In this document: piece by piece, positions 23,035-34,240 of the stretch
Position numbering within the stretch: position 1 is the first letter of the stretch
How the letters are laid out: each line of letters begins with the position of its first letter
Assembly: GCA_963989385.1 (NCBI GenBank)
Contig: OZ022514.1
Location: 25,895,222-25,959,221, forward strand
DNA: 64,000 bases
Origin: Ctena decussata
Lineage: Eukaryota; Mollusca; Bivalvia; Lucinida; Lucinidae
Direction of reading: 5' to 3'
The notes under the pieces: generated by a model
Databases searched by the model: none
What the model was told of the DNA's origin: nothing
What the model saw: the letters and a program-made list of their open reading frames with translations, nothing else
Position numbers and translations under genes: made by a program

Positions 23035-24426
23035 ATTGAAGATGTGAATGTGAGTTTTTGTTGATGGAGCTAAAATGAATTTTGACAGAGTTACGGCCTT
23101 TTGAACTTATTTTCATTTTAGGCAAATTTTTGCATTGTATGATATGAAGACTGCGTAATCAACCTCTCTCACAGTTTTTAATGGCTCTTATTCAAACTTT
23201 GCATTCTTATTTATTACCATGTGAAGAAAGTCAGGGGGCATCATGATTTGCCCCTGTCTGTATGTATGTCTGTCCATCCGTTCGTCACACTTTACGGTAT
23301 AGAGTTTGTGTAATCAACTCCTCCCACAGTTTGTAATGGATCTTTTCCAAACCTTGCATACTTATTGTGGACATACATCAAATGTACATGTGGGTTTTTG
23401 ATGGAGCTACATGTAGAATTAATTTTGACAGTATTATAGCCTTTTGAACTAAGTCATTTAGGCTAATTTTTGCACTGAAGGGTATGGAGCTTGTGTAATC
23501 AACACCTCCCACAGTTTGAAATGGATCTTTTCCAAACCTTGCATACTTGTTGTGGACATATTTAAGATGTGCATTAGGGTTTTTGACGGAGCTAAAATTA
23601 ATTTTGACGGAATTACGGCCCGTTAAACTTAGTCATTTTATGCAATTTTTTGCATTGTAGGGTATGAAGATTGTGTAATCAACTTCTCCCTTAGTTTTTA
23701 ATGGATCTTTTTCAAACTTTGCGTTCTTTTAGTGAACATATTGAAGATGTGCATGTGGTTTTGATGGCACTAGAATTAATTTTGAAAGAATTTCTGCCTT
23801 TTGAACATAGTCATTTTATGCAATTTTTTGCATTGTAGGGTATGGAGTTGTGTAATCAACCTCTCACATAGTTTTCAACGGATCTTTTTCAAATCTTGCA
23901 TTCATGTTGTTGGTTTATTGAAAATGTGCATGTGGGTTTTTTGATTGAGCTTAAATGAATTTTGGCATTGTTACGGCCTTTTGAACTTAGTCATTAAAGG
24001 TAGCTTTTTGCCGTCTCATCCGGATTTTCACTGTTTGCAATGTTATGGCCGAATTTACACGCTGTCCGAAGTGTAACGTCTTGACCCCATAGCATAAATC
24101 ATTTGCTTTGCTAAGCTTACAAAAATTAATAAATAGATAGAAAAAAAAGAACGAAAATAAAAAATAAAAAAATCATGTGTAATTAACCATCATGCATCAT
24201 GCGTATACATGTAACTGATTTTGGAAACAAAATATTTTTGCAATATAATCCTATAAGATCATATTGCAAACCTTCATAATTTGAGCAAATGTCATACCCG
24301 TGACCATGCGTTATCAAAACTAATGGATTTAGCATGGGTATTCGTGCCTCAAGATGTAAAAGACCCGAAACACAACCTAATATAACTGTGAGTAACATTT
24401 TAAGCCTTGATGTTGAATTCTAAAAT

Positions 24427-24662
24427 GAGCCGCGACACGACAAAACCAACAATGTGGTTGTGCGCCGAACGCAGAATCAGATCAGCCTGGGCATCCGCCC
24501 AGTCTGATCAGAGTCTTCGTTGTTCGCAGGGAGGTAGCTTAGACCCTTAGCTACCTTTTAAGCACTTATCGAAGGATCGGATCAAACTGGGCGGATGTCC
24601 AGGCTGATCTGAGTCTGCGGTGGGCGCACAACCACATTGTTGGTTTTCTCGTGTCGCGGCTC
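24427..24662. mobile_element. GAGCC palindromic MITE, copy 2
   Basis: Same family as 18838-19073. A perfect 4-bp AAAT duplication flanks it (24423-24426, 24663-24666). Confidence 0.9.
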
Positions 24663-24705
24663 AAATCAGTTTACGCAACCCTTTCTCTCTCGGTGGTATA
24701 CATTT

Positions 24706-24936
24706 GAGCCGTGACACGAGAAAACCAACAATGTGGTTGTGCGCACTGCGCAGACTCAGATCAGCCTGGGCATCCGCCAAGTTTGATCAGACCCTTCGTT
24801 ATCAAAGGATAGATAAGGGTCTAAGCTACCTCCATGCGGACAGCGAAGACTCTGATCAGACTGGGCGGATGCCCAGGCTGATCTGAGTCTGCGCTGGGCG
24901 CACAACCACATTGATGGTTTTCTCGTGTCGCGGCTC
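24706..24936. mobile_element. GAGCC palindromic MITE, copy 3
   Basis: A perfect ATTT duplication flanks it (24702-24705, 24937-24940). It lies 43 bp from copy 2 but has its own duplication, so the two insertions were independent. Confidence 0.9.
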
Positions 24937-24962
24937 ATTTTATCGTAAGATGCCGCGTTAAC

Positions 24963-25308
24963 TGATTGATTGATTTGGGTTTAACGGCCCTTTGAGACAG
25001 TCAGTCTATAGCGGGCCGTCTTCCAGAGGAAGAGAGAAATGATAGATGAGAGAAAAAATGTCCAAACATCCCCTACCCGCACCTGCTGCAAGCGTGGCCC
25101 TTTGAGACAGTATTGCAGTCTATATCGGGCCGTCTTCCAGAGGAAGAGAGAAAGAAGAGAGAAATGATAGATGAGAGAAAAATGTCCAAACATCCCCAAC
25201 CCGCACCTACTGCAAGCACAGTAAGACCTTGCTCTGCTATTATCAAAATCAGTAGGACGCCCCGGTACTGGAAGTAAACACAGCACCATCGCACCACCCG
25301 ACCACCCC
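24963..25308 (-). mobile_element. SINE-B, partial tandem pair
   Basis: A 3' part (24963-25093) abuts a second, nearly complete copy (25094-25308). Both contain GGCCCTTTGAGACAGTAT, ATATCGGGCCGTCT and CCCGCACCTRCTGCAAGC. The second ends at the 5' GACCACCCC block. The junction at the shared internal CTGCAAGC suggests unequal exchange or insertion of one copy into another. Confidence 0.75.
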
Positions 25309-25950
25309 ATGATCAGACGTTTTGCCATTACTGATAAGTGGTAAGTATAAGACTTCGAACATGCCATGAAGAAATGTACCTGCCAAGTTCTGCAAATGGC
25401 GGAAAATTGGAACCCTAAGTCAGAGAAATTTAAAATGGCGATCACCAAGCGAAGAAAGGTCTGACACTTCCGTGATTTCATGAAGTCTAACAAGTTCAGT
25501 TTTTAGTCTGGGTTTTAAATTCTTGTATGAAAACAGGGAAGCGATCCTGAAGTTGTTTTTTGACATCACATTTCTCGTGATTTTCTCTCTAATAAGGGAG
25601 GAATCGAAATAAAAAGTAAATACCAAATTTTCTTGTGATATTAAATTCCCCGTGATTCTCTCTCTAATGAGGGAAGAATCCACATAAGTTCAGTATAGTA
25701 AAGTTTTACCAAATTTTCTTCAACTGTTCACTTGCTTAAGCTACATTCTTATGCAACGACATGTTTTGTTTTCCCTGACGGCATCATTTCAATATGAATA
25801 CATACATGTACCACACTTTCGAAACTTGAATTATGAACATTTACACATATGAATTAATAACATTAATGGGCGTTCAGTCGGCAAAAAACCGAGACCAAAT
25901 AAAGGTCATACCGACAAATCGAATTCATACTCCCAAATGGGACCCCGATA
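25309..25950. repeat. Short tandem duplication (25555-25725); otherwise empty
   Basis: A segment of about 85 bp ('cgtgattttctctctaataaggg', 'taccaaattttctt') occurs twice with about 15% difference. No gene is recognised in the rest. Confidence 0.6.
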
Positions 25951-26193
25951 TTGATTGATTAGTTGTTTTGGGTATAACGGCCCTTTGAGAGAGTAAGAGT
26001 ATTTCAGTCTATATCGGGCCGTCTCCCGGTGAGAGGGAGAAGAAAAAGAAATGATAGGCGGGAGAAAATGTCCAAACAACCCCACCCGCACCTACTGCAA
26101 GCTCATAAGACCCTTGTCCTACTACTATCCAAATCAGTAGGACGCCCCGGCACTGGAAGATATACCCAGCACTATCGCACCAACCAACCTCAC
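25951..26193 (-). mobile_element. SINE-B
   Basis: Nearly full length on the minus strand, with a 3' ATCAATCAA tail at 25951 and the 5' end near 26193. Internal blocks match the other copies. Confidence 0.85.
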
Positions 26194-26280
26194 CAAAGTC
26201 CGAAACTGAACTCAATGACTCAGCCAAAGACTCAGCTCAGAGACTCAAATCATAGACTTAACCAATAATTGTACTACATG

Positions 26281-26445
26281 TATACAAGGGTTAAAGACTA
26301 ACAATTTTGACTAAGGGGCCCACACTGCCAAAATTGAAAATTTAACACTAGGGGTATGGGCATTTTTTCCAAAATTTCAGGGGCCCAGCCCAAAATTTAG
26401 GGGCTGTGGGCTACTGAGCCCCTGTTAGTCTTTATCCCTGTATAC
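26281..26445. mobile_element. Small TIR MITE
   Basis: Inverted ends of about 40 bp: GTATACAAGGGTTAAAGAC against GTCTTTATCCCTGTATAC, and AAGGGGCCCACA against TGTGGGCTACTGAGCCCC. The centre is non-coding. Confidence 0.75.
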
Positions 26446-26499
26446 TCGGGAGATGGGAGGGGTGCAATTTCGTTCTTAAATCAATGGAATAAAGTCTAA

Positions 26500-26575
26500 T
26501 CCATTCCATTCCATGTGTCAAACTATGTAAAAAACTATAAAGTTTTTGACATAGTTTGACAGATGGAATGGAATC
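26500..26575. repeat. Short palindrome
   Basis: 'ccattccattccat...gtcaaactatgt' pairs with 'acatagtttgac...atggaatgg' around an AAAAACTATAAAG-type loop. It may be a very short MITE. Confidence 0.7.
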
Positions 26576-26611
26576 TTTGTAAATGGGTACACTTTCATGA
26601 GAGGGAATATT

Positions 26612-27648
26612 TAGCTCGCCTGAACGAACGTTCAGGAAGAGCTATTATTGTCACCATGGCGTCGGCGTCCGCGTCCGGATTGGTTGTTTTGGTTAAAGTT
26701 TTTTGAAGACCAGAATATCTTTTACCCGTGAATGGATTCTTTTGATAATTGCACTGTAGTTAGATATTGGTCCAAAGTTCAACAGGGTACCACCCCCATC
26801 CCACCTAGTGACCTTGATGTCAAGGTCATGGACTTCATAAATTGGGATTTTTTTGACTGGATGTTTTGGTTAAAGTGGATGTTTTGGTTAAAGTTTTTAA
26901 AGCCCAATATCTCCTTATCCCATGGATGGATTCCTTTGATACTTTCATTGTAGTTAGATATTGGTCCAAACTTTTCCAAGGTACTACCCCACCCCTCAGT
27001 GAGACCTTGATTTCAAGGTCATGGACTCAGAAAATTGTCTTTGTATTGATTGGATGTTTTGGTTAAAGTTGTTTTTAAAGACCCGTATCCCCTGTACCCA
27101 TGGATGGATTCGTTTGGTATTTTCACTGTAGTTAGATATTAGTCCAAAGTTTTACAGAGTACTACCCCAACCCCGCTCAGTGACCTTGATGTTAAGGTCA
27201 TGGACCTAGGAAGTTTGGTCATTAAAGTTTTCTGATTCCATACCGATTCATAATACTTGGCATCTAGATTTAGTTTACACTTGAACTGATGTTAGACACT
27301 TTTTTGAGTTTTTACAAATACTTTATATTTCCCCCACTGGAGGTCATCAGCATAGAATTTTGTCTTAAAGCTTTTGGTTAAAGTCTTATATTTATGAAGA
27401 CATTATTGGACTGATGTTAGATAACGGTTCAGGGTTTTGATACACCCTGCACTCTTCCCTCCCCACCCCGCCCACGCAGTTCTTTGACCTCAAGCTCATT
27501 TTATTTTCAGACTTCTGTCTGAGATAGCTTTTGTTTATAAGGACATGCTTGCCTGAAGTTTTATGCATAGCAACCCACACAACCATAGCGACTGTGCGAT
27601 GGACAAGCACCAATTCAAGCGAGCTATGCTGTCAGGTGACAGCTCTTG
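26612..27648 (-). mobile_element. Tandem-monomer element, family E
   Basis: On the minus strand it begins at 27648 with CAAGAGCTGTCACCTGACAGC (a palindrome), then ATAGCTCGCTTG. About four monomers of 170 bp follow ('tggatggattcctttgata', 'gtgaccttgatgtcaaggtc'). It closes with GGACGCGGACGCCGACGCC and a double stem, CCTGAACGTTCGTTCAGG inside AGCTC/GAGCT (26612-26643). The terminal plan matches families B and D although the monomers differ. Confidence 0.8.
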
Positions 27649-27649
27649 T

Positions 27650-28170
27650 TTTTTTTTTTTCATGTTTGCTTCCTTCTCAATACGGATTCGATAGAGGCAA
27701 ATTTCCTTATGAGTAGACATCATTTTAGAAGAGTTTCGTCGTATAGGGATTGATTGATTGAATGAATGATTTGGGTTTAACGGCGTTTTATCCTGACAGG
27801 CCCAAAAATAGAAAATATACATTCTGGTGATATGTTAAGTAACACGACAAAACCTTAGGCAGAAGTGGCTTAGCATACGGTGTTGATCTAGATGATACTG
27901 CTCAGAAAATTGCAGTCTTGTCCGATCTTCATTTTTTGCCATTCTGCCCGAAATTTCTGATCAATCGCAGCTAAGAAATGTTAACGTCTGACCCCTAATA
28001 TGCAGATGACAAAATCTACATCTGCAAAATAAAAAAAAGAGAGAAGTTTCACCCAGACTATATCATTTTGATAATTCAAAGCCTAGACGGTAAACAGTGT
28101 AGATTCAGATGAGGCGACTCATGATATACTTTTTGCATATTCAACCTGTTTCATCTTTTGGCTCTTTGGG
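27650..28170. other. No gene recognised; SINE-tail-like scrap at 27747-27785
   Basis: ATTGATTGATTGAATGAATG followed by TTTGGGTTTAACGGCG resembles a SINE-B 3' tail, but the body is missing. The rest is unassigned. Confidence 0.45.
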
Positions 28171-28570
28171 ACAGTTATAATTATGTTGTAGAGAAGTTGA
28201 AGGGGCATATTGGCTTGAGCCTGTCCGGTGTCTGTTCGTCCGTAACGCTGAGACACTCAAGAACCGCTTATGCCACGATCTTGAAATTATATATGTAACA
28301 TGTAAATGGAAACTACGTGGATCCGTATTTTGTCCCTCCGCTGCCTTGTCGTTCAGGACTTACGTCCTTTTTCGACTTTGTCATTTTATATAGAAGCAAT
28401 CTTGTGAATCGAATATCTGAAAGACCGCTTAAGCTAGGATTTATATATTTGGCATACAGTTACAAACCAAGGTCATCTTCGACCTGATTTACTCTTGAGC
28501 CTATTTCGTAAATTTTCAGTTGAGAAATTCAACCTTTTTAACAAAGGCATTTTGAATAGGGCAAACTTGT

Positions 28571-28811
28571 GATTTGGTTGGTTGATTTGGGTTTAAAGGC
28601 CCTTTGAGACAGTATTTCAGTCTATATCGGGCCGTCTCCCAGAGAGAGGGAGAAAGAAGAGAGAAATGATAGGCGAGAAAAAAATGTCCATACAACCCCC
28701 ACCCGCATCCAATGCAAGCACAGTAGGCCCTTGCCCTACTCTTATCAAAATCAGTAGGACCTCCCGGGACTGGAAGTTATACGTAGCACAATCGCACCAC
28801 CCGACCACCCC
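28571..28811 (-). mobile_element. SINE-B
   Basis: Nearly full length: tail TTGGTTGGTTGATTTGGG at 28575, the 5' ACCACCCGACCACCCCC block at 28795-28811. Confidence 0.85.
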
Positions 28812-29372
28812 CAACAAGCTGGTGAACAAAATATCTGAGGAACTGAACAAACCAGGATCCTTATATTTGGCATGCAGGTTTAGACTAAGGTGTAGACGAA
28901 GTAGTTAACATTTGAGCTTATATCGTAATTTCATGGTTGAGTTATTTCCCTTTTTCAGACGCACGTATTTTATATAGGATAAGTCATGTCAACAGAGTAT
29001 CTGAAGAACCGCTTGAGCTTACATGTTTATACTTGGCATATAGTTACAAACCAAGGTGTTTATGAACTGATTAATTGCTGAGCATATTTCCTAAATTTTC
29101 CCCCTTTTCGGACATAGGCATTTTGCATAGGAACAATCTTGTAAACAAAACATCTGAAGAACCTCTTAAACTCTCTATGTTTGGCATGCAGTTTTAGGCC
29201 AATGTGTTAATGACCTGATTGATCTTTGAGCATGCTTCATATATTTTTGGTTGAGTTATTCATCTTTTTTGGACATAGGCATTTTTGTATAGGTACAAGC
29301 TTGTGAACAAAATATCTGAAGGACCCTATTTAGCATACAGTTACAGACTAAGACTAGAAACATGGTAACTAA

Positions 29373-31700
29373 TAGGGCCCCGCCTTTAAATATCTTAAAC
29401 AATTTTAATATTAGAGAGCGAACACCTTTTCCAGACTGTAAACTACAAAGGGGAATAATTCCATAAATAAGTGTAGATGAAGTTAGTTCTTATTCTCTGC
29501 TCAGTTTTGATGCTTTATATTATGTCCAAGTTCTATGAAAATATCTTTGATGCTTTTAAAGCCATAGGGCGTACATGATTTCTATATTCAAAATTACAAA
29601 GGGGCATAATTCAGTAAAAAATGTAGGCAGAGTTAGGATTCTTGTTCTCTGCACATCGTCTGATGATGCTTTACATCTGTACCCAGTCATGTGAAAATAT
29701 CTCTAACGGTTTCAGAATTAAAGAGCAGACACAATTTCTGTGCTCAAAATTACAAAGGGGCATAATTTAGTAACAAATGTTGGCAGAGTTATGGTTCTTG
29801 TTCTCTGCACATCGTCTGATGATGCTTTACATTTGTACCAAGTCTCGTGAAAATATCTCTAACGGTTTCAAAGTTATGGAGCGGACATGATTTAAGTATT
29901 CAGAATTACAATGGGGCAAAATTCAGTAAATCATGTAGGAAGAGTTATGGTTCTTATTCTCTGCACATCGTCTGATGAGGCTTTACATTGTACCAAGTCT
30001 CGTGAAAATATCTTTAACAGTTTTAGAGTTATGGAGCGGACACAATTTCTGCCCTCAAAATTTCAAAGGGGCATAATTCAGTAAAAAAATGTAGGCAGAG
30101 TTATGATTTCTGTTCTCTGCATATCAACTGATGATGCTTTACATTTGTACCAAGTCTCGTGAAAATATCTCTAATAATTTCAGAGTTATTAAACGGACAC
30201 GATTTCTGTACTCAAAATTACAAAGGGGCAGAATTCAGTAAAAAATGTAGGCAGAGTTATGGTTCTTGTTCTCTGCACATCGCCTGATGATGCTTTACAT
30301 TTGTACCAAGTCTCATGAAAATATCTTTAACAGTTTCTGAGTTATAAAGCGGACACAATTTCTGTGCTCAAAATTACACAGGGCATAATCCAGTAACAAA
30401 TGTTGGCAGAGTTATGGTTCTTGTTCTCTGCACATCATCTGATGATGCCTTACATTTGTACCAAGTCTCGTGAAAATATCTCTGACGGTTTCAGAGTTAT
30501 AGAGCGGACACGAAATGATGACGGACGGACGGACAGACGGACGGACACATGAGGGTGTTGTTGTAGGTTGCACCCCAGACTTGGGGGTTATCTTTTATGG
30601 ACAGAATCGTACAAAGTGCACTTGCGGGTTGATCACAGCTCACACGTGCCCTCTGTACACATGAACCTACAAATTTTGTCCATTTGGACAAAACTTGTGA
30701 AAACAAATGATTTTAAATGACCGATCTACCCCTCATCATCACACAGAAGGTGTCAGAAAACTTCGACTAATGAGGTGCACCACAAAAGTCGAATTCACCC
30801 CACAAATGGGGTTTGTACTCACAGCTCAGCCCACAAATACCCTCTCATGAGAGCGGACGGACAAACAGACGGACGGACAAGGTGATTACTATAGGGCCTC
30901 CGCAGACTTCGTCTGGCGGGGCCCTAATGACGATGAACCGATAAACTTATTGTTTCAGAGTTAAAGAGCGGACACAATTTCTATACTCAAAATTACAAAG
31001 GGGCATAATTCAGTAAAAAAATGTAGACAGAGTTATGGTTCTTGTTCTCTGCACATCGTCTGATGATGCTTTACATTTGTACCAAGTCTCGTGAAAATAT
31101 CTCTGATGGTTTCAGAGTTATTGAGCGGACACGAAATGATGACAGACGGACGGACAGACCGACGGACGGACAGACTAATGGACAAGGTTCTCTGCACATC
31201 ATCTGATGATGCCTTACATTTGTACCAAGTCTTGTGAAAATATCTCTAATTGTTTTAGAGTTTTGAAGCGGACACGATTTCTGTACTCAAAATTACAAAG
31301 GGGCATAATTCAGCAAAAAATGTAGGCAGAGTTATGGTTCTTGTTCTCTGCCTATTGTCTGATGATGCTTTATATTTGTACCAAGTCTCGTGAAAATATC
31401 TCTAGCAGTTTCAGAGTTATGAAGCGGACACGATTTCTGTACTCAAAATTACAAAGGGGCATAAATCAGTAAAAAAAATAGACAGAGTTATGGTTCTTGT
31501 TCTCTGCACATCGTCTGATGATGCTTTACATTTGTACCAAGTTTCTTGAAAATATCTCTGACGGTTTCAGAGTTATAGAGCTGACACGAAATGATGACGG
31601 ACGGACGGACAGACGGACGGACGGACGGACAGACAGACAGACGGACGGACAAGGTGATTACTATAGGGCCTCCGCAGACTTCGTCTGGCGGGGCCCTAAT
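29373..31700 (+). mobile_element. Tandem-monomer element, family F, internally duplicated
   Basis: Starts AATAGGGCCCCGCC. Its 150-bp monomers ('caaaattacaaaggggcataattcagt', 'ttctctgcacatcgtctgatgatgc', 'gtctcgtgaaaatatctc') are followed by GACGGACGGACAGACGG and a terminal hairpin, AGGGCCTCCGCAGACTTCG...GGCGGGGCCCT. That end block occurs twice (30881-30929 and 31652-31700). Both times the same flank follows (ATGACGATGAACCGATAAAC), so the element duplicated together with adjacent host sequence. Confidence 0.85.
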
Positions 31701-32202
31701 GACGATGAACCGATAAACTTTTAAGCATATTTCGTATTTTTTTATGGAGTTATTGCCCGTCGGACATAGGCGTTTTGTATAAAAACAAACTTGTGAAGAA
31801 AATCTCTGAAGAACCGCTCAGTTATTGCCCTTTTTCGAACATTGGCATTTTGTATAGGAACAAACTTGTGAACAAACTGTCTGGATAAAACCGCTAAAGT
31901 AGATGACCTCGTTATTCCATTCATGCTGGATTGAGTTATATCCCTTGTTTCCAATTTAGGCATATGAAGCAAGGAAACCTTGTGATCAAAACATTTTAAG
32001 AACTTTGTGGCATAATGAACCAGAGGGTAGATTATCTGATTACCTTTTTAGCCATGTCCATAAATACTGGGTTGAGTTATACATTATGGAATGAACCTTT
32101 TTTAGAGGCAGGTATACGGTTGGGAGCATAGTGTTTCATAAACACATTTTCTTATCTTATTTGAATTGGCCAAGAATTCCCATTATGTACTCTACATTTC
32201 AG

Positions 32203-32289
32203 AATACCGAATTTGAACAGCGAAACCTCCCACCAGCGTCAGCGGGCCGTGAAGAACGAAGAAAACATTTTAAAAAGAAGAATATCGAG
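32203..32289 (+). CDS. Candidate internal exon, unknown protein
   Basis: Preceded by 'tgtactctacatttcag' and followed by GTACAA. The 87-nt exon is open in phase 0 at both borders (29 codons), and its second half is strongly basic (REERRKHFKKKNIE). It could be an early exon of the plus-strand CARD gene, whose next recognised exon at 47367 also begins in phase 0. The 15-kb gap and lack of domain make this tentative. Confidence 0.35.
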
Positions 32290-33730
32290 GTACAAAGAGA
32301 GAGACAGTAAAAATGAATGTATGATTAACATATTTCTCAAGTTTGGTGAATAAAAACATACTTTACCAGTGGGAACGCAGACTCATCACATTTGAGTAAT
32401 TCATTTTCTGAACGGTCGTCTACGCACAAAAAAGTAATCCCTTTTTTCGCCGGAGAAAAATGGCGGGAAATTTTTGTCAGAAACAGCCCCAAAATAATGC
32501 TCATTTGAAAAGATATGCAGTCGTGGTTTTCTGACGGACCAGACCACAATGAAATTTTATGTTTTATTATTGAAATCAGATGCATATCGGTACCTCAATG
32601 CAGTTTGCACACCCAAAACAACGATCACAATTTGACAACCGTTTTTCAGAAAATTAAAACCCTAAGACAGTACCCCAAAGTTATTTTGCAAAGAAAATTG
32701 TCCCAAAAACCAAATTAGATGCCATTATAACTGAACCGTAGTTCATACATTCGACCGTCTTTCAGCGAGGTATATCTACGGGAGAAAGTCTATTTACGTT
32801 GAAAATCGATAATGAAGTTGGTCATTTTTACAGCACGTGCGTTTGTCAACACACGGACATTTTTCTGCTGGATCGACTTGAGCCAGTTGAGGAGACCAAC
32901 TGTTTCTTCATTTATGGTACAGTAAAGTTTGTAATCATTTAGCATACTGTGCATTTATTAAGGTTTTGCGTAAGTCTGCCTGCCTGTGATTTTTTGGGCT
33001 TCTGAATTTAGGCTACACGCCGAGAACGAACGAGAGAAAGCAAAACAAACACACTGGTACTCGAGTAAACCACAAAGCATACAGGGATGTTTGCATCTGT
33101 ACCATAGATGAACAGGGTAACATGCTCCAGGCACTGGTTTGCAAATGCAAGCTAACCCATGCCCTTATTCTTATGATCGGTCCCTAAAGGGGACAACAAA
33201 TACTAATAAGCATTAATGCATGATTTTAGCATGCCTCCCAGCCACAGTTTGATAATTACTCTGCAGCTGCAGAACCCTCAAAACCTCGCTGCTCAGCCCC
33301 TGGGTGTACCAGGTTATCGTTGAAGTGCTTTGGGTATTTAATGTATTTACCAAGGTCCACCCATTCACAACCAGGGTCACGGCGAAGCTCTTCCTTTTTT
33401 TTTGGGGGGGGGGGGGGGCACAGGGGTGGGGGGGGGGACGAGTTGTGTTCTGCATCGGGGACAAGAACGTAGATATTCTAGTAAGGTGAGTGTCTGAGAA
33501 TATGGGGCGAGTTGTCTTCTGAAAGTGGGACAAGTTGTCTTCTAAAAGATGCAGTTGTAATGACAAACAGCGTAGATCCTGCTTCGGGATCTATCGCACT
33601 TTCATCGCACTTTAATCACTTTTTTCATCAAATTCGGTAATTTTACTTGAAGGAATATGGAGGCTTCAATTCAATTCATTTCAATTCAATGTATAATTTA
33701 ACATTGATTCAACACTGACTCTCAAAATTT
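32290..33730. other. No firm gene; diverged duplicate of the 36055-36372 ORF
   Basis: 32665-32860 shares blocks with 36130-36290 ('gtaccc', 'ttattttgcaaagaaaattgtcccaaa', 'gggagaaagtc', 'tgaagttg'). A long G tract lies at 33400-33440. Confidence 0.45.
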
Positions 33731-34240
33731 TGCTATAACAGGTTTACCCAAGGGAAGTCAGTTTCTGTGCACAAGGCAGTAAGTATCTGCCATATTTTTG
33801 AATAAGTGGGTCAAATTTTACCAAACTTCCATGGATATATCGTTTGGACAAGCCAAATAGCATCTTTGCAAGTCAAGGGTACTAAGGCCACTTTGTTTCT
33901 TATGTATGTAAGGAACAAAGTGGTCTTAGTACCCTTGGATTGCATAGTGGTCTTAGTACCCTTGGTTTGTAAAGATGTCTAAAAAGTTGATTAGGTTTTG
34001 GTGACTTTGACCCCATTTTCAAGGTCACAAGAGGCCTTAGACTTGACCTTCTGTGGTCTGCGTCAGCATGACAATTTCTTGTACCCACAATATTTCTTGA
34101 ACCAATTTCACCAAACTTGCATGGATATATCATTAGGACAAACATAAGAGCATAATAGATTTTGATCACGTTGACCTTATTTTCAAGGTCTTCGGAGGAT
34201 TTAGTCTACATATATGAAAATTTCACTTATACAGTATGCT
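33730..34240. repeat. Short tandem-monomer repeat with AAGGTCA motifs
   Basis: Two diverged units share 'tttcaccaaacttgcatggatatatc' and 'gaccttattttcaaggtc'. An inverted pair around 33870-33955 ('gggtactaaggccactttgtt' against 'aacaaagtggtcttagtaccc') forms a hairpin. Confidence 0.6.

Larger units (their letters stand above)
19108..24005 (-). repeat. Tandem-monomer array, family C
   Basis: Monomers of about 190 bp ('gtgtaatcaactcctcccacag', 'tggatcttttccaaaccttg', 'ttttgacagaattacggcc') fill 19190-19787 and 22361-24005. Three terminus-like blocks, each with CTGTCTGTCCGTTCGTC-type tracts, lie at 19108-19185, 19620-19700 and 23217-23290. This suggests several elements end to end. Inserted in it are a family-B element (19788-22360) and a ribozyme-bearing retroelement fragment (22680-23034). 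Confidence 0.75.
28171..32100 (-). repeat. Tandem-monomer array, family H (old, interrupted)
   Basis: Degenerate units ('acttgtgaacaaaatatctgaagaaccgc', 'catttcgtaaatttt', 'ttgagttattc') fill 28171-28570, 28812-29372 and 31701-32100. The left end carries CCTGTCCGGTGTCTGTTCGTCC (28222-28243), the usual subterminal tract in reverse. A SINE-B (28571-28811) and the family-F element (29373-31700) interrupt it. Confidence 0.65.

Noticed and set aside
19120..24005. CRISPR-like direct repeats
   Set aside because: Monomers of about 190 bp are diverged and contiguous, without uniform spacers, and the genome is eukaryotic.
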